59,594 nt of DNA, taken from positions 1 through 59,594 of the forward strand of contig DASXLG010000271.1 in NCBI GenBank assembly GCA_036496425.1. The letters run 5' to 3'. Numbering within the stretch: the first letter of the stretch is position 1; each line of letters begins with the position of its first letter. Below are positions 1 to 8,234 of this stretch, in pieces. The DNA is from Terriglobia bacterium. Its GTDB lineage: Bacteria > Acidobacteriota > Terriglobia > 20CM-2-55-15. Position numbers and translations under genes: made by a program. The notes under the pieces were generated by a model that saw only the letters and a list, made by a program, of their open reading frames with translations, made no database searches and was not told where the DNA came from.

Positions 1-735
1 GGTCTCATAGAACGCCGCCACCAATGCATCATGGCCGGTCGTTTTCTCAAGCTGATGCTCATCAATCAAATAGGCGGTGCGGCAAACGGCCATCGGGGTA
101 AAGTGCAGTGAAGCGTAAACGATCATCGCGGCGCGTTCCAACACAACCTCATCGTCGTCGCTGACTTGTACCTGAGCGGTGTAAAGGTCGCTCTGTGGGT
201 CCGTTCGGCGTCTCGCTATCGACGGTGCCACGAGATCTTTCATCGTTTGGAACGCCTGTTCTGCCGGCGGCCCGTTCTGCAAGGACTTGTGGTAAATCCA
301 TTGTTCCATCGCCGGGAAGATCTCCGCCGCCGTTACGCCGTCAACCCCCAGCAGTGCTGCGCTGACAGCCCAGGTGAACTCCACCGCCTCGTGCTGCAGG
401 TCGCCGCCGCCTGCGCGCAGCAGCCGTTCCCGCACCGAGTCGGCCTCTCGCTCGATCAAGGTCTTTGTATAGTGTTCCACCCGCTCTCTGCTGAAGTGAT
501 CGATGATCTGCATCCGCAATCGGCGATGCGCTTCCCCGGAAGCCGCAACCACCGCGGCATTCGGATAGCGGCAGCCCCCCTCACCGTCATACAGATCGCC
601 CTGTTCAAACCCTCGTCCATCGGCTCGCAGCATTTCCATCGCGAGGTCGTAAGAATAGATCACCCATTGGCCACGGAAGGTTTCCGGCCAGGGGTTGGCA
701 AGGATCGTCGGTCGGGGAGGACTGTCCGGCAGCAT
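1..735 (-). CDS. Cytochrome P450, N-terminal 245 residues (cut by window edge)
   Basis: The minus strand is open from ATG at 735 to the window edge, so the heme-binding cysteine lies outside. GGAG sits just upstream of the ATG. The sequence GEAHRRLRMQIIDHFS (residues 67-82) matches the P450 helix C region, where an H..LR motif contacts the heme. The preceding WVIYSYDLAMEML resembles the usual beta-1/helix B segment. The stretch at residues 203-216 (MIVYASLHFTPMAV) falls where helix I is expected, but the usual acid-threonine pair is not obvious: F occupies the acid position. The gene starts 46 bp after the acyl carrier protein gene on the same strand, which suggests a carrier-bound acyl substrate (inference). 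Family assignment rests on the helix C region and general pattern; the cysteine loop would settle it. Confidence 0.7.
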   Translation of the reverse strand, partial: MLPDSPPRPTILANPWPETFRGQWVIYSYDLAMEMLRADGRGFEQGDLYDGEGGCRYPNAAVVAASGEAHRRLRMQIIDHFSRERVEHYTKTLIEREADSVRERLLRAGGGDLQHEAVEFTWAVSAALLGVDGVTAAEIFPAMEQWIYHKSLQNGPPAEQAFQTMKDLVAPSIARRRTDPQSDLYTAQVQVSDDDEVVLERAAMIVYASLHFTPMAVCRTAYLIDEHQLEKTTGHDALVAAFYET

Positions 736-781
736 GGTTACTCCGTTGCTCGTCCGGGCCCATACCGGAAGCGCCGGGCGT

Positions 782-1054
782 TCACTGCTGCAAGCGCCGG
801 TCCATGTAGTCAATGGCTCCGCCGATGGTTTGCAACTGGCCGATATCCTCCTGCGGGATCACTACGCCAAAACGCGATTGGACATCCAGCAGAATCTGCA
901 CCATCGCCAGCGAGTCCACTCCTAGATCGGTGATCACGAAGTTGCGGTCTTCCGGCACTTGGATCTGCCGTCCCTGCAGCGCCATCGCTGCGATCAAAAT
1001 GTCTTTCATGTCGGAGAAAGTGAACCGTTTTTGCTCTTTTTGTTCCATAACCAT
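782..1054 (-). CDS. Acyl carrier protein (phosphopantetheine carrier)
   Basis: A 90-residue acidic protein with the carrier signature LGVDSLAMVQILLDVQ. Ser48 in the DSL motif is the expected phosphopantetheine attachment site. The following segment FGVVIPQEDIGQLQTIGGAI matches helices II-III of ACPs. A strong AAGGAGG lies 10 nt before the ATG. It sits 16 bp after the patatin-like gene and 46 bp before the P450 gene, all on the minus strand, so the three are probably cotranscribed. The carrier is not next to fatty acid synthase genes, so it looks like a dedicated, pathway-specific ACP rather than housekeeping AcpP. The partner that loads it is not in the window. Confidence 0.88.
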   Translation of the reverse strand: MVMEQKEQKRFTFSDMKDILIAAMALQGRQIQVPEDRNFVITDLGVDSLAMVQILLDVQSRFGVVIPQEDIGQLQTIGGAIDYMDRRLQQ

Positions 1055-1070
1055 GATTCTCGTTCCTCCT

Positions 1071-2802
1071 TCAGATACGTGTGTGTTCTGCCAGTCTGTG
1101 TTCCGCCCTCCGGGTCAGGGAAGGCGCATAACGCTCCAACATCGATAACCTGGCGTGCGCCGCTTCCCGGCCCGCCGCCACAAAGCGGTCTGCCATATCG
1201 AAATCCTTGTAACTGCTGGGGCCGAACTGTGGCGTCACGGCCACGTCCGCCATAGCAGCGTGACGCGCGCTGGCGTCCGCATATCCCAGCACCATGGTGT
1301 CTACGAGCGCCTCGATGATGTTCATGGTGCGCCGCGAAGCGTCAGGGTTCGGCGGATCATCGCCGGGCCACGCGGGCAAATTGCCGCTCAGGATATCGAT
1401 GCCGAGAGTAACGTCGGCCCCGGCTTCCATCACATAGCTCGTGGGCACTGGCGCCATGACCGCCCCGTCAATCAGCCGCCGGCCGTCCAGGATATACGGG
1501 GGAAACATGCCGGGGAGAACCGACGATGCCAGCACCGCCTCCCAGACCAGGCCGCTGCGGATGGGGTACGGGCGCCGGGTGTCAAGGTCGACGGTCAAAA
1601 TGACCATGGGGATCTTCAAGTCGGCGAACGTGCAGTCTTGAGTCATCTCCCGCAGCAGCCGGATCATGAGTTGCAGCGGTTCGGCGCCGCCCAACATGCC
1701 CTTCATCAAGATTGCGACGTTTTCCGGGTTCATGTGCCTACGGATGGACACTGCCGCTTCGGCTGCGCTCAAGCCCATCGCCAGCAGCGCGCCTACGAGC
1801 GTTCCAGCACTGCTCCCTGCCAGGTAGTCAACGGGATGCCCGGTTTCTTCCAGGACTTGCATCACCCCGATATGGGCAAAACCCTTCGCTCCACCGCCGC
1901 CGAGCGCGACGCCCAGCTTGGTGCGCGCCAGATGCCGCCCCAGCCATTCGAGATCATCCGGGTGACTCGGACGGATGGCGCGCGGGACGGGCAGACCGGC
2001 GAGCGTCTGGTTATTGTCCGCGCTGGCTGTGAGCGGGATCGCCGCAGTGGGACGCTCGCCCGCGCACCGGGCTGCGGCCTGGCTGATCGCAAAAGGGTTC
2101 CCGACCAAAAACACGCGCTCCATGTTGTTCAGCAGCGCAGTCAGGTCCGTTTGTTGGGGACTGGTGAACACCAGGAGCGTCGCATGATCGAAGCGTAGCT
2201 CGTCAACCGAGGCCAGCACCGCTTCCACGCTCGTGTGTTGTTGCACACCGGGGCCCCCCCTGCCAGGACGCCGGTGAGGTCGAGCGCCGTGACGGCACCT
2301 GGACTTGCGTCGCGCGTTTCGGCGAAAAGTGCTTCGGCGGCCAGCCGCTGCGGCGGACACAGGACCAGAGCGATAGTCTCGCCCCAATGATGGCGTTCAC
2401 CCGTCCGGCTGTTCGTGCGAGTCAGGCGCTGGCTGAGAATCCGCACGAGATTGATGAGAACCTGTGGATAACGGCTGTAGAGTTCCGTGAATGCGTCCTG
2501 GGTCAGTTCAAGCACCTCGGAAGGCATAATCGCGATCGCGCTGGCGGTGCGTGCGCCCCCGGCAATCAGCGCCGTATGACATCGCCGCCGTGCAGGCGGG
2601 CCAGCGGCGTCGTGCCGTCGGCGTGCTGGAGAAACACCTGTAACACGCCCTGCCGGATCACGAAGAGGCTTGAGCCCTGCTCACCGTGCCTGAACAGCAT
2701 CTGATTGCGCTCTAGATGACGCACCTTCAACCGCAAAGCGATTTGCGCTAATGCGTCGTCGTCAAGCCCTGCGAAGATGCCGATCGCGCCCAGGTTCATC
2801 AT
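1071..2802 (-). pseudogene. Cyclic-nucleotide-domain patatin-like phospholipase, two frameshifts
   Basis: Three overlapping reading frames together spell one NTE/RssA-type protein. Frame 1 (about 2802-2566) is a cyclic-nucleotide-binding domain (IGIFAGLDDDALAQIALRL, then LHGGDV) that breaks exactly where the GE(M/L)A loop should be; about 7 nt seem missing near 2566. Frame 2 (to about 2260) continues ALIAGGARTASAIA. Frame 3, entered at the G/C run 2250-2260, holds an intact patatin domain: oxyanion motif LGGGGAKGFAHIG, nucleophile elbow GSSAG, and catalytic Asp in LIDGAVMAP. Such proteins are serine lipases acting on membrane phospholipids. It is the first gene of the presumed patatin-ACP-P450 operon. 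The homopolymer break could be a sequencing error; the break in the binding domain looks like a real deletion, so I call it a pseudogene with reservation. The chosen start (MMNLGAIGIF) lacks a clear ribosome binding site. Confidence 0.7.
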
Positions 2803-3199
2803 GATGCTGGAAACCACACTTACCACCAAAGTGCGATGAGAGCCTATGACAGTAGGGATTAAAAAAAACAAGGAATTGAAAATTCCAATGTGAAACATGC
2901 TTCGGCGAACGCCTTCGCGAGAGTTGCGGGCTCCGCTTACGAGATCCAATTGTTGGGGGTCCCTCACGATTGCGGCACTGAGTATCGTTTCACTCGACTA
3001 GCGAGGGGAATCGCAGGGTATGCGTAATCCTGCGGCACGCCGTCGCGGTGCGGCGCGGGAGTCTTTGCCGCACAAAAATCCGGATGAATCTTACGACTAC
3101 CAAAGTCAACGCGGCGGCTTTCTTCCAATAGCTCGGGGGGATGGTGTGACCATAGTTGTTGACCATGGTGGATGGTATGCTGGATGTGAAGCGGAACCC
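2803..3199. other. Gene-free stretch
   Basis: About 400 bp between the patatin-like gene and the Phd antitoxin. Short frames exist on both strands but none resembles a protein I recognise and none has a convincing ribosome binding site. I see no long hairpin or repeat here. Confidence 0.5.
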
Positions 3200-3442
3200 A
3201 TGGAACAAATTGCGATATCCAAATTCAAGGCCACCTGCCTTGAGGTTCTTGAGCGCGTCAAGCGCACTCGGAAACCGATCCTTGTAACGCGTTTCGGTCA
3301 ACCTATCGCAGAGGTAACCCCACCCTCATTTTCCTCGAGTAAGGGACGAAAACCTGGTTCCATGACGGGAACGATCAAGATCAAAGGAGACATCATTTCA
3401 CCGGCAAGCAGCACCGGTGATTGGGAAGTGCTCAAGAAATGA
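3200..3442 (+). CDS. Phd/YefM-type antitoxin
   Basis: An 80-residue protein with the Phd/YefM fold pattern: AISKFKATCLEVLERVKRT followed by RKPILVTRFGQPIAEVTP. These antitoxins bind DNA with the N-terminal half and neutralise a toxin with the C-terminal tail, here TGDWEVLKK. ATG at 3200 is chosen because the family begins a few residues before the first helix; the frame is open further upstream but that part is not conserved in character. The stop overlaps the ATG of a PIN toxin remnant (ATGA), the normal layout of a Phd-VapC/PIN operon. The toxin is reduced to its last third, so the antitoxin is probably an orphan. Confidence 0.8.
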   Translation: MEQIAISKFKATCLEVLERVKRTRKPILVTRFGQPIAEVTPPSFSSSKGRKPGSMTGTIKIKGDIISPASSTGDWEVLKK

Positions 3443-3540
3443 AGCTTCATGCTGATCCCGCCGACCACTTCATTGCAGCTTTCGCGAGAGTCTTTGATTT
3501 GACCCTGGTGACCGGCGATCCTCGTCTGCTGGGATCTTAA
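3439..3540 (+). pseudogene. PIN-domain toxin remnant (C-terminal 30 residues)
   Basis: Only 33 codons, but the sequence DPADHFIAAFARVFDLTLVT followed by GDPRLL is the C-terminal part of PIN toxins, where DPADR.IAATA and the last acidic residue (TxD) complete the metal site. Intact members have about 125-130 residues. The start codon and the ATGA overlap with the antitoxin are kept while the first roughly 95 residues are missing, so an in-place deletion joined the toxin start to its tail. The product should lack ribonuclease activity. Confidence 0.75.
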
Positions 3541-3660
3541 AAGCCAGGGTATCGCCATTCTTTCGAATCGCTAAACCCTCTGCACGGTGGGCAGAACTCT
3601 CTATTATATTGATTTCAAAGGGGTAGATTGAATTTCGATGCTTCCGTTTGGGAAACTTAC

Positions 3661-4150
3661 CGATTCCAGTTCCGAAAATCGAATGTGAACTCCGAAATCC
3701 GGATTCTAGTTCCGAAAGTCGAATGTGAACTCCGAAATCCGGATTCTAGGTCCGAAAATCGAATGTGAGCTCCGAAATCCGGATTCCAGTTCCGAAAGTC
3801 GAATGCGAACTCCGAAATCCGGATTCCAGTTCCGAAAGTCGAATGTGAACTCCGAAATCCGGATTCTAGGTCCGAAAATCGAATGTGAGCTCCAAAAACC
3901 GAATTCTAGTTCCGAAAATCGAATTCGAGCTCCGAAATCAGGATTCTGATTCCGAAAATCGAATTTGAGCTCCGAAATTCGGACTCTAGTTCCAAAAATC
4001 GAATTTGAACTCCGAAATCCGAATTCTGGTTCCGAAAAACGAATTCGAGCTCCGAAACCCGAACTCTATTTCCGAGAGTCGAATTCGAGCTCCGAAATCC
4101 GGATTCTCTCTCCGAGATTCGAATTTTAGTTCCGATAAGCGGATTTCGAC
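3661..4150. repeat. Minisatellite, 40-bp period made of two related 20-bp halves
   Basis: About 12 tandem copies of a 40-bp unit run without spacers. Each unit alternates two 20-bp halves, TCCGAAAATCGAATGTGAAC and TCCGAAATCCGGATTCTAGT. Copies between about 3670 and 3900 are nearly identical; copies from 3900 to 4150 diverge, with GAATTCGAGCTCCGAAA variants. TCCG-AAATC-CGGA in each second half can form a small hairpin. The unit is not a multiple of three, so frames across it are accidental. The right end abuts the truncated ATPase gene. Confidence 0.9.
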
Positions 4151-4158
4151 CTGAAGAT

Positions 4159-4596
4159 TTATAGCTGCCGCGGCGGCGCGCCGCCGTGAGGGCTTCTCCT
4201 ACCGCCTGGAGAAGGGATTCCCCAGGAGAGCATCTCGCGAACTTTGCCATCCACATCTCTGGCTGACGCAAGAGGATGCCAGCGTTGACCGTCGCGGGAT
4301 TTCTCCAACGTAGCGGTACCTCGGGCTCCCGTGCCGAAGGTCTTCGTAATACGGAAGCAGTCGTCGCCTTTTTCAAATTCAAGTATGACTTTCGGTACGT
4401 GATCGGTGCCTGCCGGAATGAAGGGTTTGTGATCGACCGAAGTGGGCGGGAGTAGAAGTGCCGCACGGATCGCCTCAGCAAGACTCGACTTGCCCAGATC
4501 GTTTCGACCGTGCAAAACGTTGAGACCGGGCCCGAATGTAATTTGAGCCGACCTGATGCAACGGAAGTGTTCAACAGCTAGAAAGCGGAGTCGCAT
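4159..4596 (-). pseudogene. AAA/RecF-like ATPase, N-terminal fragment
   Basis: From ATG at 4596 the protein starts MRLRFLAVEHFRCI and continues to a Walker A motif GRNDLGKSSLAEAIRAALLL, the pattern of SMC/RecF/OLD-type ATPases whose N-terminus carries a beta strand, the FRxI motif and the P-loop. About 135 residues remain (LSWGIPSPGG is the last plausible segment); the Walker B, signature and rest of a protein normally of 500 or more residues are absent. The break falls beside the 40-bp minisatellite. It starts 1 bp after the preceding frame, so it was the last gene of a helicase-unknown-ATPase operon typical of defence islands. Confidence 0.7.
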
Positions 4597-4597
4597 C

Positions 4598-4945
4598 TCA
4601 GCAACCACCTGCGTGCGCTTCATGCAGCAGCTTCTGCAGTACAACAAGGGCATGCTTCGCTTCCGGCCTCGTTCGCGCCATCTCCCGCAAGGCTGCGGCT
4701 GTCAGGTTCACGACTTCCGGCAGTGCCTGGTTGACGAACGGGTCGCCCGCATCAATTTCGAGTTTTAATCCAGAGCGTTCAATGGCAAGAACTCCTGCCT
4801 TTCCGTGGGTAGCCGACGTGCCTTTCAATTCCGCAAGTATGGCTTCGACTTCTCTGAATTCCTGAAGGTTAACAGTGATGTCTAATCGGATTCGCAGGAC
4901 AGTAGACGCCAGTTCGTCGTCGGCCAGCTTGCGTAAATCGGCCAT
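4598..4945 (-). CDS. Unknown protein between helicase and ATPase remnants
   Basis: 115 codons from the first ATG ([19 protein letters not shown]). The same frame is open 50 bp further upstream (to a TAG near 4997) and reads [17 protein letters not shown] before the ATG, which looks like protein sequence too, so this may be the C-terminal part of a larger gene joined to the helicase stub by a deletion. Mostly helical, ending [21 protein letters not shown] do not recognise the family. It touches the ATPase fragment with 1 bp spacing, which suggests cotranscription. Confidence 0.45.
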   Translation of the reverse strand: MADLRKLADDELASTVLRIRLDITVNLQEFREVEAILAELKGTSATHGKAGVLAIERSGLKLEIDAGDPFVNQALPEVVNLTAAALREMARTRPEAKHALVVLQKLLHEAHAGGC

Positions 4946-5366
4946 ATCTCTGACGAGTTCTTCCCGCCATTTCCAGTGTGCTACAAACGCCTTCTCCTAT
5001 GAATGCTTCGGGATTGGCCCTGCCTTCCCGCGCCTCGATCCGGAAGAGGGCATAGAGTTCCGATTGCCATTGTCCCAGTAGCGATTTGGGCACAATGAGG
5101 AGAATACGACGTGCTCCCTCGGCGAGCATCTGCGCCATGATGAGGCCGGCTTCGATCGTTTTCCCAAGACCAACCTCGTCGGCAAGAATGCATCCGCCCT
5201 CGGGGATTCGGCGCAACGCAAACACCACCGCATCAACCTGGTGCGGGTTAGGATCGATTCGGGCAAGCCGCTGTGACGCCACATATCGCTGCTGCTCGTC
5301 GGGCCGTCGACGACGCATGAGATCTTCGGCCAACAAGCGGCGGTGAAGCAAATGGGGTTTAGACAC
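4869..5366 (-). pseudogene. SNF2/HepA-type helicase, N-terminal stub
   Basis: Residues 1-125 match the start of RapA/HepA-like SNF2 helicases: [13 protein letters not shown] (Q-motif region), the Walker A segment [19 protein letters not shown] (60-78) and motif Ia [13 protein letters not shown] (88-100). From about position 4998 the reading continues in a frame overlapping the next gene and loses any helicase character. Intact members have 900 or more residues, so motifs II-VI are gone. The fusion point is at or near AFIGEG. An orphan P-loop without the helicase core should be inactive. Confidence 0.72.
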
Positions 5367-5507
5367 AGATTAATACCATCGCGAGTATAAGGAAAACAGC
5401 TGGCCTTGTGAAATCAGAAGTCCTCTACAATTGAAGGAGTTCCGGGGACAGACACCGAATTTATTGATCTGGCTGGAATTCCAAGAATTCCGCGGCAATG
5501 CGCAACG

Positions 5508-5726
5508 GTGCTATTTTTTGGTGATGATCAAACCGTTGATGCGATTTACGAGAATGGGAGACTGGTACTTCAGCAACCGCTTCCGTTGCCGGACATGCTC
5601 ATGTTCGCGTGACTATCGACTCTGATCTGGAGCGAGAGGCATGGCTGAAGCTTTCCGAGGAATCGCTCAAAAAGGTTTGGGACAACGACGCCGCCGGATG
5701 TTTTCAATGACCTGCTCCAGAAATGA
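5508..5726 (+). pseudogene. DUF104/AF2212-like antitoxin, two frameshifts
   Basis: The segment QTVDAIYENGRLVLQQPLPL is the hallmark start of DUF104-type antitoxins. A missing base near 5597 (PLPD then HVRVTIDS in the next frame) and an extra base near 5697 (DNDAA then VFNDLLQK) break the frame; restoring both gives one continuous protein of about 70 residues ending at TGA 5724-5726. The start is uncertain (GTG 5508 is a guess). The end overlaps the beginning of the PemK-like gene, as in intact pairs. Confidence 0.6.
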
Positions 5727-5984
5727 CGTCGTTCTCCTACCGATCCCATTTACGGATCTGACCAGTCGAAAGGTTCGTCCGGCAATTGTTATCGGCGGCA
5801 AAACACCAGATGTCTTTGTCGTCCCAGTCTCATCCGTTTTATCCAACACCGATTTTCCGCTGCAGGAGTGGCAAGCAGCCGGGCTGAATGTTCCATCGGG
5901 CGTGAAAACGCGATCATCGGCAGTATCACCGCAATGGACCGCGACTCCCTGGACGATAAACTCCGAGGCTGGTTGCAACTGTGA
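5707..5984 (+). pseudogene. PemK/MazF-family toxin, frameshifted near the C-terminus
   Basis: NDVVLLPIPFTDLTSRKVRP is the classic MazF/PemK N-terminus, and VVPVSSVLSNTDFPLQEW with AAGLNVPSGVKT continues the family pattern to about residue 66. One missing base near 5912 then shifts the frame; the other frame supplies the expected ending AIIGSITAMDRDSLDDKLRG and a stop at 5982-5984. Unshifted, the frame runs on into unrelated sequence. These toxins are single-strand ribonucleases. With three indels over both partners the pair is almost surely dead. Confidence 0.68.
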
Positions 5985-6117
5985 TCCGCATCAGGTAAAA
6001 GTGCCGCATCGTGCCCGTCGGCGTCAGGCTTGGCCGAAGTTGACAGGGCCGTTACAAGCTACCCATATCTCTCACACCCCGTTTGTTTTTCTTACAATTC
6101 TGAAAAAGCATCAAAAG

Positions 6118-7056
6118 CTAAGAAGTGCTTTTGTGCTTTTTGTGGCTGATTAATATTTTCCGGGTCAGGGAAGACATCGGTACTGCATCAATGTCCGTCC
6201 ATTCGAACCCACTTTGCTCGATTTTGCCGCTGTAAACACTCACATCCAGCCGATGATGCGTAATGGTGTGTTTGCATTCCCCGACATTTTCAAACGACCC
6301 TTCGGGCAACTCGTTCAACATCGGAAATTCCCACATCCCGTTCACGTTCCGCATCAGGTAGCGATCATCTTTCTTACAGATTACCGCACTAAGGTGCACA
6401 TGGACGGTTGCCGGCCGTTTCTTCACTGCAGGGATCTTGTCCTGCATGCCCGTTCGAAACGCGGCGCATGACGATTGCAAAGGACAGATCAGACAGCGGG
6501 GAGACTTGAAGGAGCAGACCTTGGCGCCCAATTCCATGACGGCCTGATTGACCAGTCGAGGTTCGGCTTCCTGAACCAGGCGTGTGGCCGCTTCCCACAA
6601 GGCTTTGGGATTCTCCTCCGTCCATCCGAAGACACGCGAGAGCACACGCCGCACATTCCCGTCGACAACGGGATAGGGCTTGTTGAAGGCGATGCTCAGG
6701 ATTGCGCCTGCCATGTATTGGCCGATGCCGGGGAGGGCGAGCAGCGCATCGTAATCGGCAGGAATTTTCCCGCCATGGTTCTCGACGACATTTTTGGCGG
6801 CCGCCATGAAGTTCTTTGCGCGCCGGTAGTATCCGAGTCCGGCCCAGAGGGTGAGGACCCTCTGCTCGTCGGCACGAGCCAGCAATTCGACCGTGGGAAA
6901 CTCGCGGATGAAACGTTCGTAATAGGGAAGCGCGGTTTCGACCTGGGTCTGCTGGAGCATGACCTCCGACACCCAGACATGGTAGGGATCGTATGTCGCG
7001 CGCCACGGCAGCGGCCGCTGGTTTTCTTTAAACCAGCTGACGAGCGGCGGCAGCAC
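6118..7056 (-). CDS. mutY: A/G-specific adenine DNA glycosylase MutY
   Basis: A 312-residue MutY that removes adenine mispaired with 8-oxoguanine. Visible are the catalytic Glu31 in VSEVMLQQTQ, the helix-hairpin-helix LPGIGQYMAGAI (108-119), Asp132 in VVDGNVRRV, and the iron-sulfur cysteines 181, 188, 191 and 197 with C-x6-C-x2-C-x5-C spacing. The C-terminal NUDIX-like domain that reads 8-oxoG is shorter than in E. coli MutY (350 residues). The start overlaps the end of the radical SAM gene by 29 bp, so the two are cotranscribed. Its functional partner mutM is at 57071. Confidence 0.95.
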   Translation of the reverse strand: MLPPLVSWFKENQRPLPWRATYDPYHVWVSEVMLQQTQVETALPYYERFIREFPTVELLARADEQRVLTLWAGLGYYRRAKNFMAAAKNVVENHGGKIPADYDALLALPGIGQYMAGAILSIAFNKPYPVVDGNVRRVLSRVFGWTEENPKALWEAATRLVQEAEPRLVNQAVMELGAKVCSFKSPRCLICPLQSSCAAFRTGMQDKIPAVKKRPATVHVHLSAVICKKDDRYLMRNVNGMWEFPMLNELPEGSFENVGECKHTITHHRLDVSVYSGKIEQSGFEWTDIDAVPMSSLTRKILISHKKHKSTS

Positions 7057-8161
7057 TTTCTTTCATCTCGTTTTCGATTTTTTTGATCTCGACGAGATGA
7101 GTCGGATTGAACGGAAGCGAAGGGTAGTAGCAGTTGCTCTCGTGAGTGCAGAAGCAGCCATTCGCGACGCTTTCGCGGCGTCCGTCCATGGCCGGCGAGT
7201 ACCAGAGTTTCGAGAAGTCCCAGTTGTATTCGCGCAGGTTAGCGACCGAATCGAGAATTTCGCAGCTCGAAACCGTGCCTTCGTCATAAATGACGGCGCC
7301 GGCCGTTCCGGCCCAGCATTGCAGCTGCGGCCTTCCCTCGAACGCGGTTCTGGCGATCAGGTCGTGCATGTAAACGTCGACCGCCGCCTTGAAGAATCCG
7401 GCATCGCCCGAGTAATTGTTCTTGATCGCGGCGTGACGGGAATCGGCGTTGATCATGTGGGAAAGCCGGTCATACCGGCTCTTGTCGATGATCAATTCTT
7501 TCGGCCGGGCGGACGGCGGGCGAATGTAATTGAAATTGACCTTATCCGGCTTCAGCTCGAATTTCAAAAAGTCATACCAGTCGAAAATCCGGTCCTGGTT
7601 GCTGTTCATGAAGCACGTGCAGGTTTGAATATCGAGCTGCGGCTTCTCGCGTTTGATGGCCTGGAGCTTGCGAGCGGTGTCAATTGCAATGTCCCAGCTG
7701 CCCGTCTTTTGCCGGATCGATTCGTGGTCTTCCTTCAGTCCGTCGATTCCGAGGGCCACGGTAACATTGAGATTCGGGCATTCCTGCAGAATCCGCGAAA
7801 CGTCGGGGATGATTCGCTGCTGAATCTGTCCATTGGACATCAGGTAGATCGATTCGAGCTTGTTGTTCTCGTAGAACGCGCGCGCAATCTCGGGGAGGTC
7901 TTTGCGGGTGAAGGGCTCGCCGCCCGCGATGATCAATACGCCGAGATTGGCGCCCAGGGTCTCGCTGATCCGGACGACATTTTCAGTCGTCATCTGCAGT
8001 TTCTTGCGGGGCTTATCGTCCAGTTCGTCGGTGAAGAAACAGTGGACGCACCGCATGTCGCACACCGAGGTGATCAGTATGTTCAGCAGGATGGGCGCGA
8101 ACGGGCGCCCGGTTGCCATTCTGGCGTAGCGCTTGAGTATTTCTTTGTGGTGGAAATCCAT
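7028..8161 (-). CDS. Radical SAM protein with SPASM-like C-terminal cysteines
   Basis: 377 residues. The radical SAM cluster motif CDMRCVHC holds Cys34, Cys38 and Cys41; GGEPFTRKDL is the GGE-type SAM-binding strand. The C-terminal part has spaced cysteines (QCWAGTAGAVIYDEG, SSCEIL, GCFCTHESNC) like a SPASM or twitch domain that binds extra iron-sulfur clusters. SPASM enzymes often modify peptides or proteins, but no short precursor peptide gene is seen beside it. It is cotranscribed with mutY (29-bp overlap). A TATTGCAG hairpin separates it from the VWA genes upstream. Substrate unknown. Confidence 0.85.
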   Translation of the reverse strand: MDFHHKEILKRYARMATGRPFAPILLNILITSVCDMRCVHCFFTDELDDKPRKKLQMTTENVVRISETLGANLGVLIIAGGEPFTRKDLPEIARAFYENNKLESIYLMSNGQIQQRIIPDVSRILQECPNLNVTVALGIDGLKEDHESIRQKTGSWDIAIDTARKLQAIKREKPQLDIQTCTCFMNSNQDRIFDWYDFLKFELKPDKVNFNYIRPPSARPKELIIDKSRYDRLSHMINADSRHAAIKNNYSGDAGFFKAAVDVYMHDLIARTAFEGRPQLQCWAGTAGAVIYDEGTVSSCEILDSVANLREYNWDFSKLWYSPAMDGRRESVANGCFCTHESNCYYPSLPFNPTHLVEIKKIENEMKESAAAARQLV

Positions 8162-8195
8162 TCAGAGTAAAGAGGGAGTATAGCAATTTTGGCTA

Positions 8196-8230
8196 TAAAA
8201 AGGGCTTATTGCAGATGCAACCTGCAATAG
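8196..8230 (-). terminator. Hairpin with T-run after the VWA pair
   Basis: The 8-bp stem TATTGCAG/CTGCAATA with a 7-nt loop (8207-8229) lies just after the VWA gene stop. Read on the minus strand it is followed after 5 nt by TTTTT (8201-8197). The gap before the T-run makes it a moderate candidate for an intrinsic terminator. Confidence 0.5.
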
Positions 8231-8234
8231 TTTC

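Noticed and set aside
166-933. A 255-codon plus-strand frame over the P450 and ACP genes
   Set aside because: The minus strand carries the P450 helix C pattern and the carrier signature; this frame is their shadow.
1155-2198. A 347-codon plus-strand frame over the patatin-like gene
   Set aside because: The minus strand holds the patatin motifs; the plus frame has no recognisable content.
3661-4150. CRISPR array
   Set aside because: The repeats are contiguous with no spacers and no cas genes are near; it is a minisatellite.
3725-4574. Proteins encoded by the minisatellite (plus and minus frames)
   Set aside because: The 40-bp unit is not a multiple of three and the frames are accidental.
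5439-5463. Motif CCGGGGACAGACACCGAATT, which reminded me of leaders found near REP-associated transposases
   Set aside because: No transposase gene or repeat structure in this place; not enough to call.
7028-8161. Radical SAM gene as a RiPP maturase
   Set aside because: SPASM-like cysteines fit, but I found no short precursor peptide gene next to it, and it is coupled to mutY.
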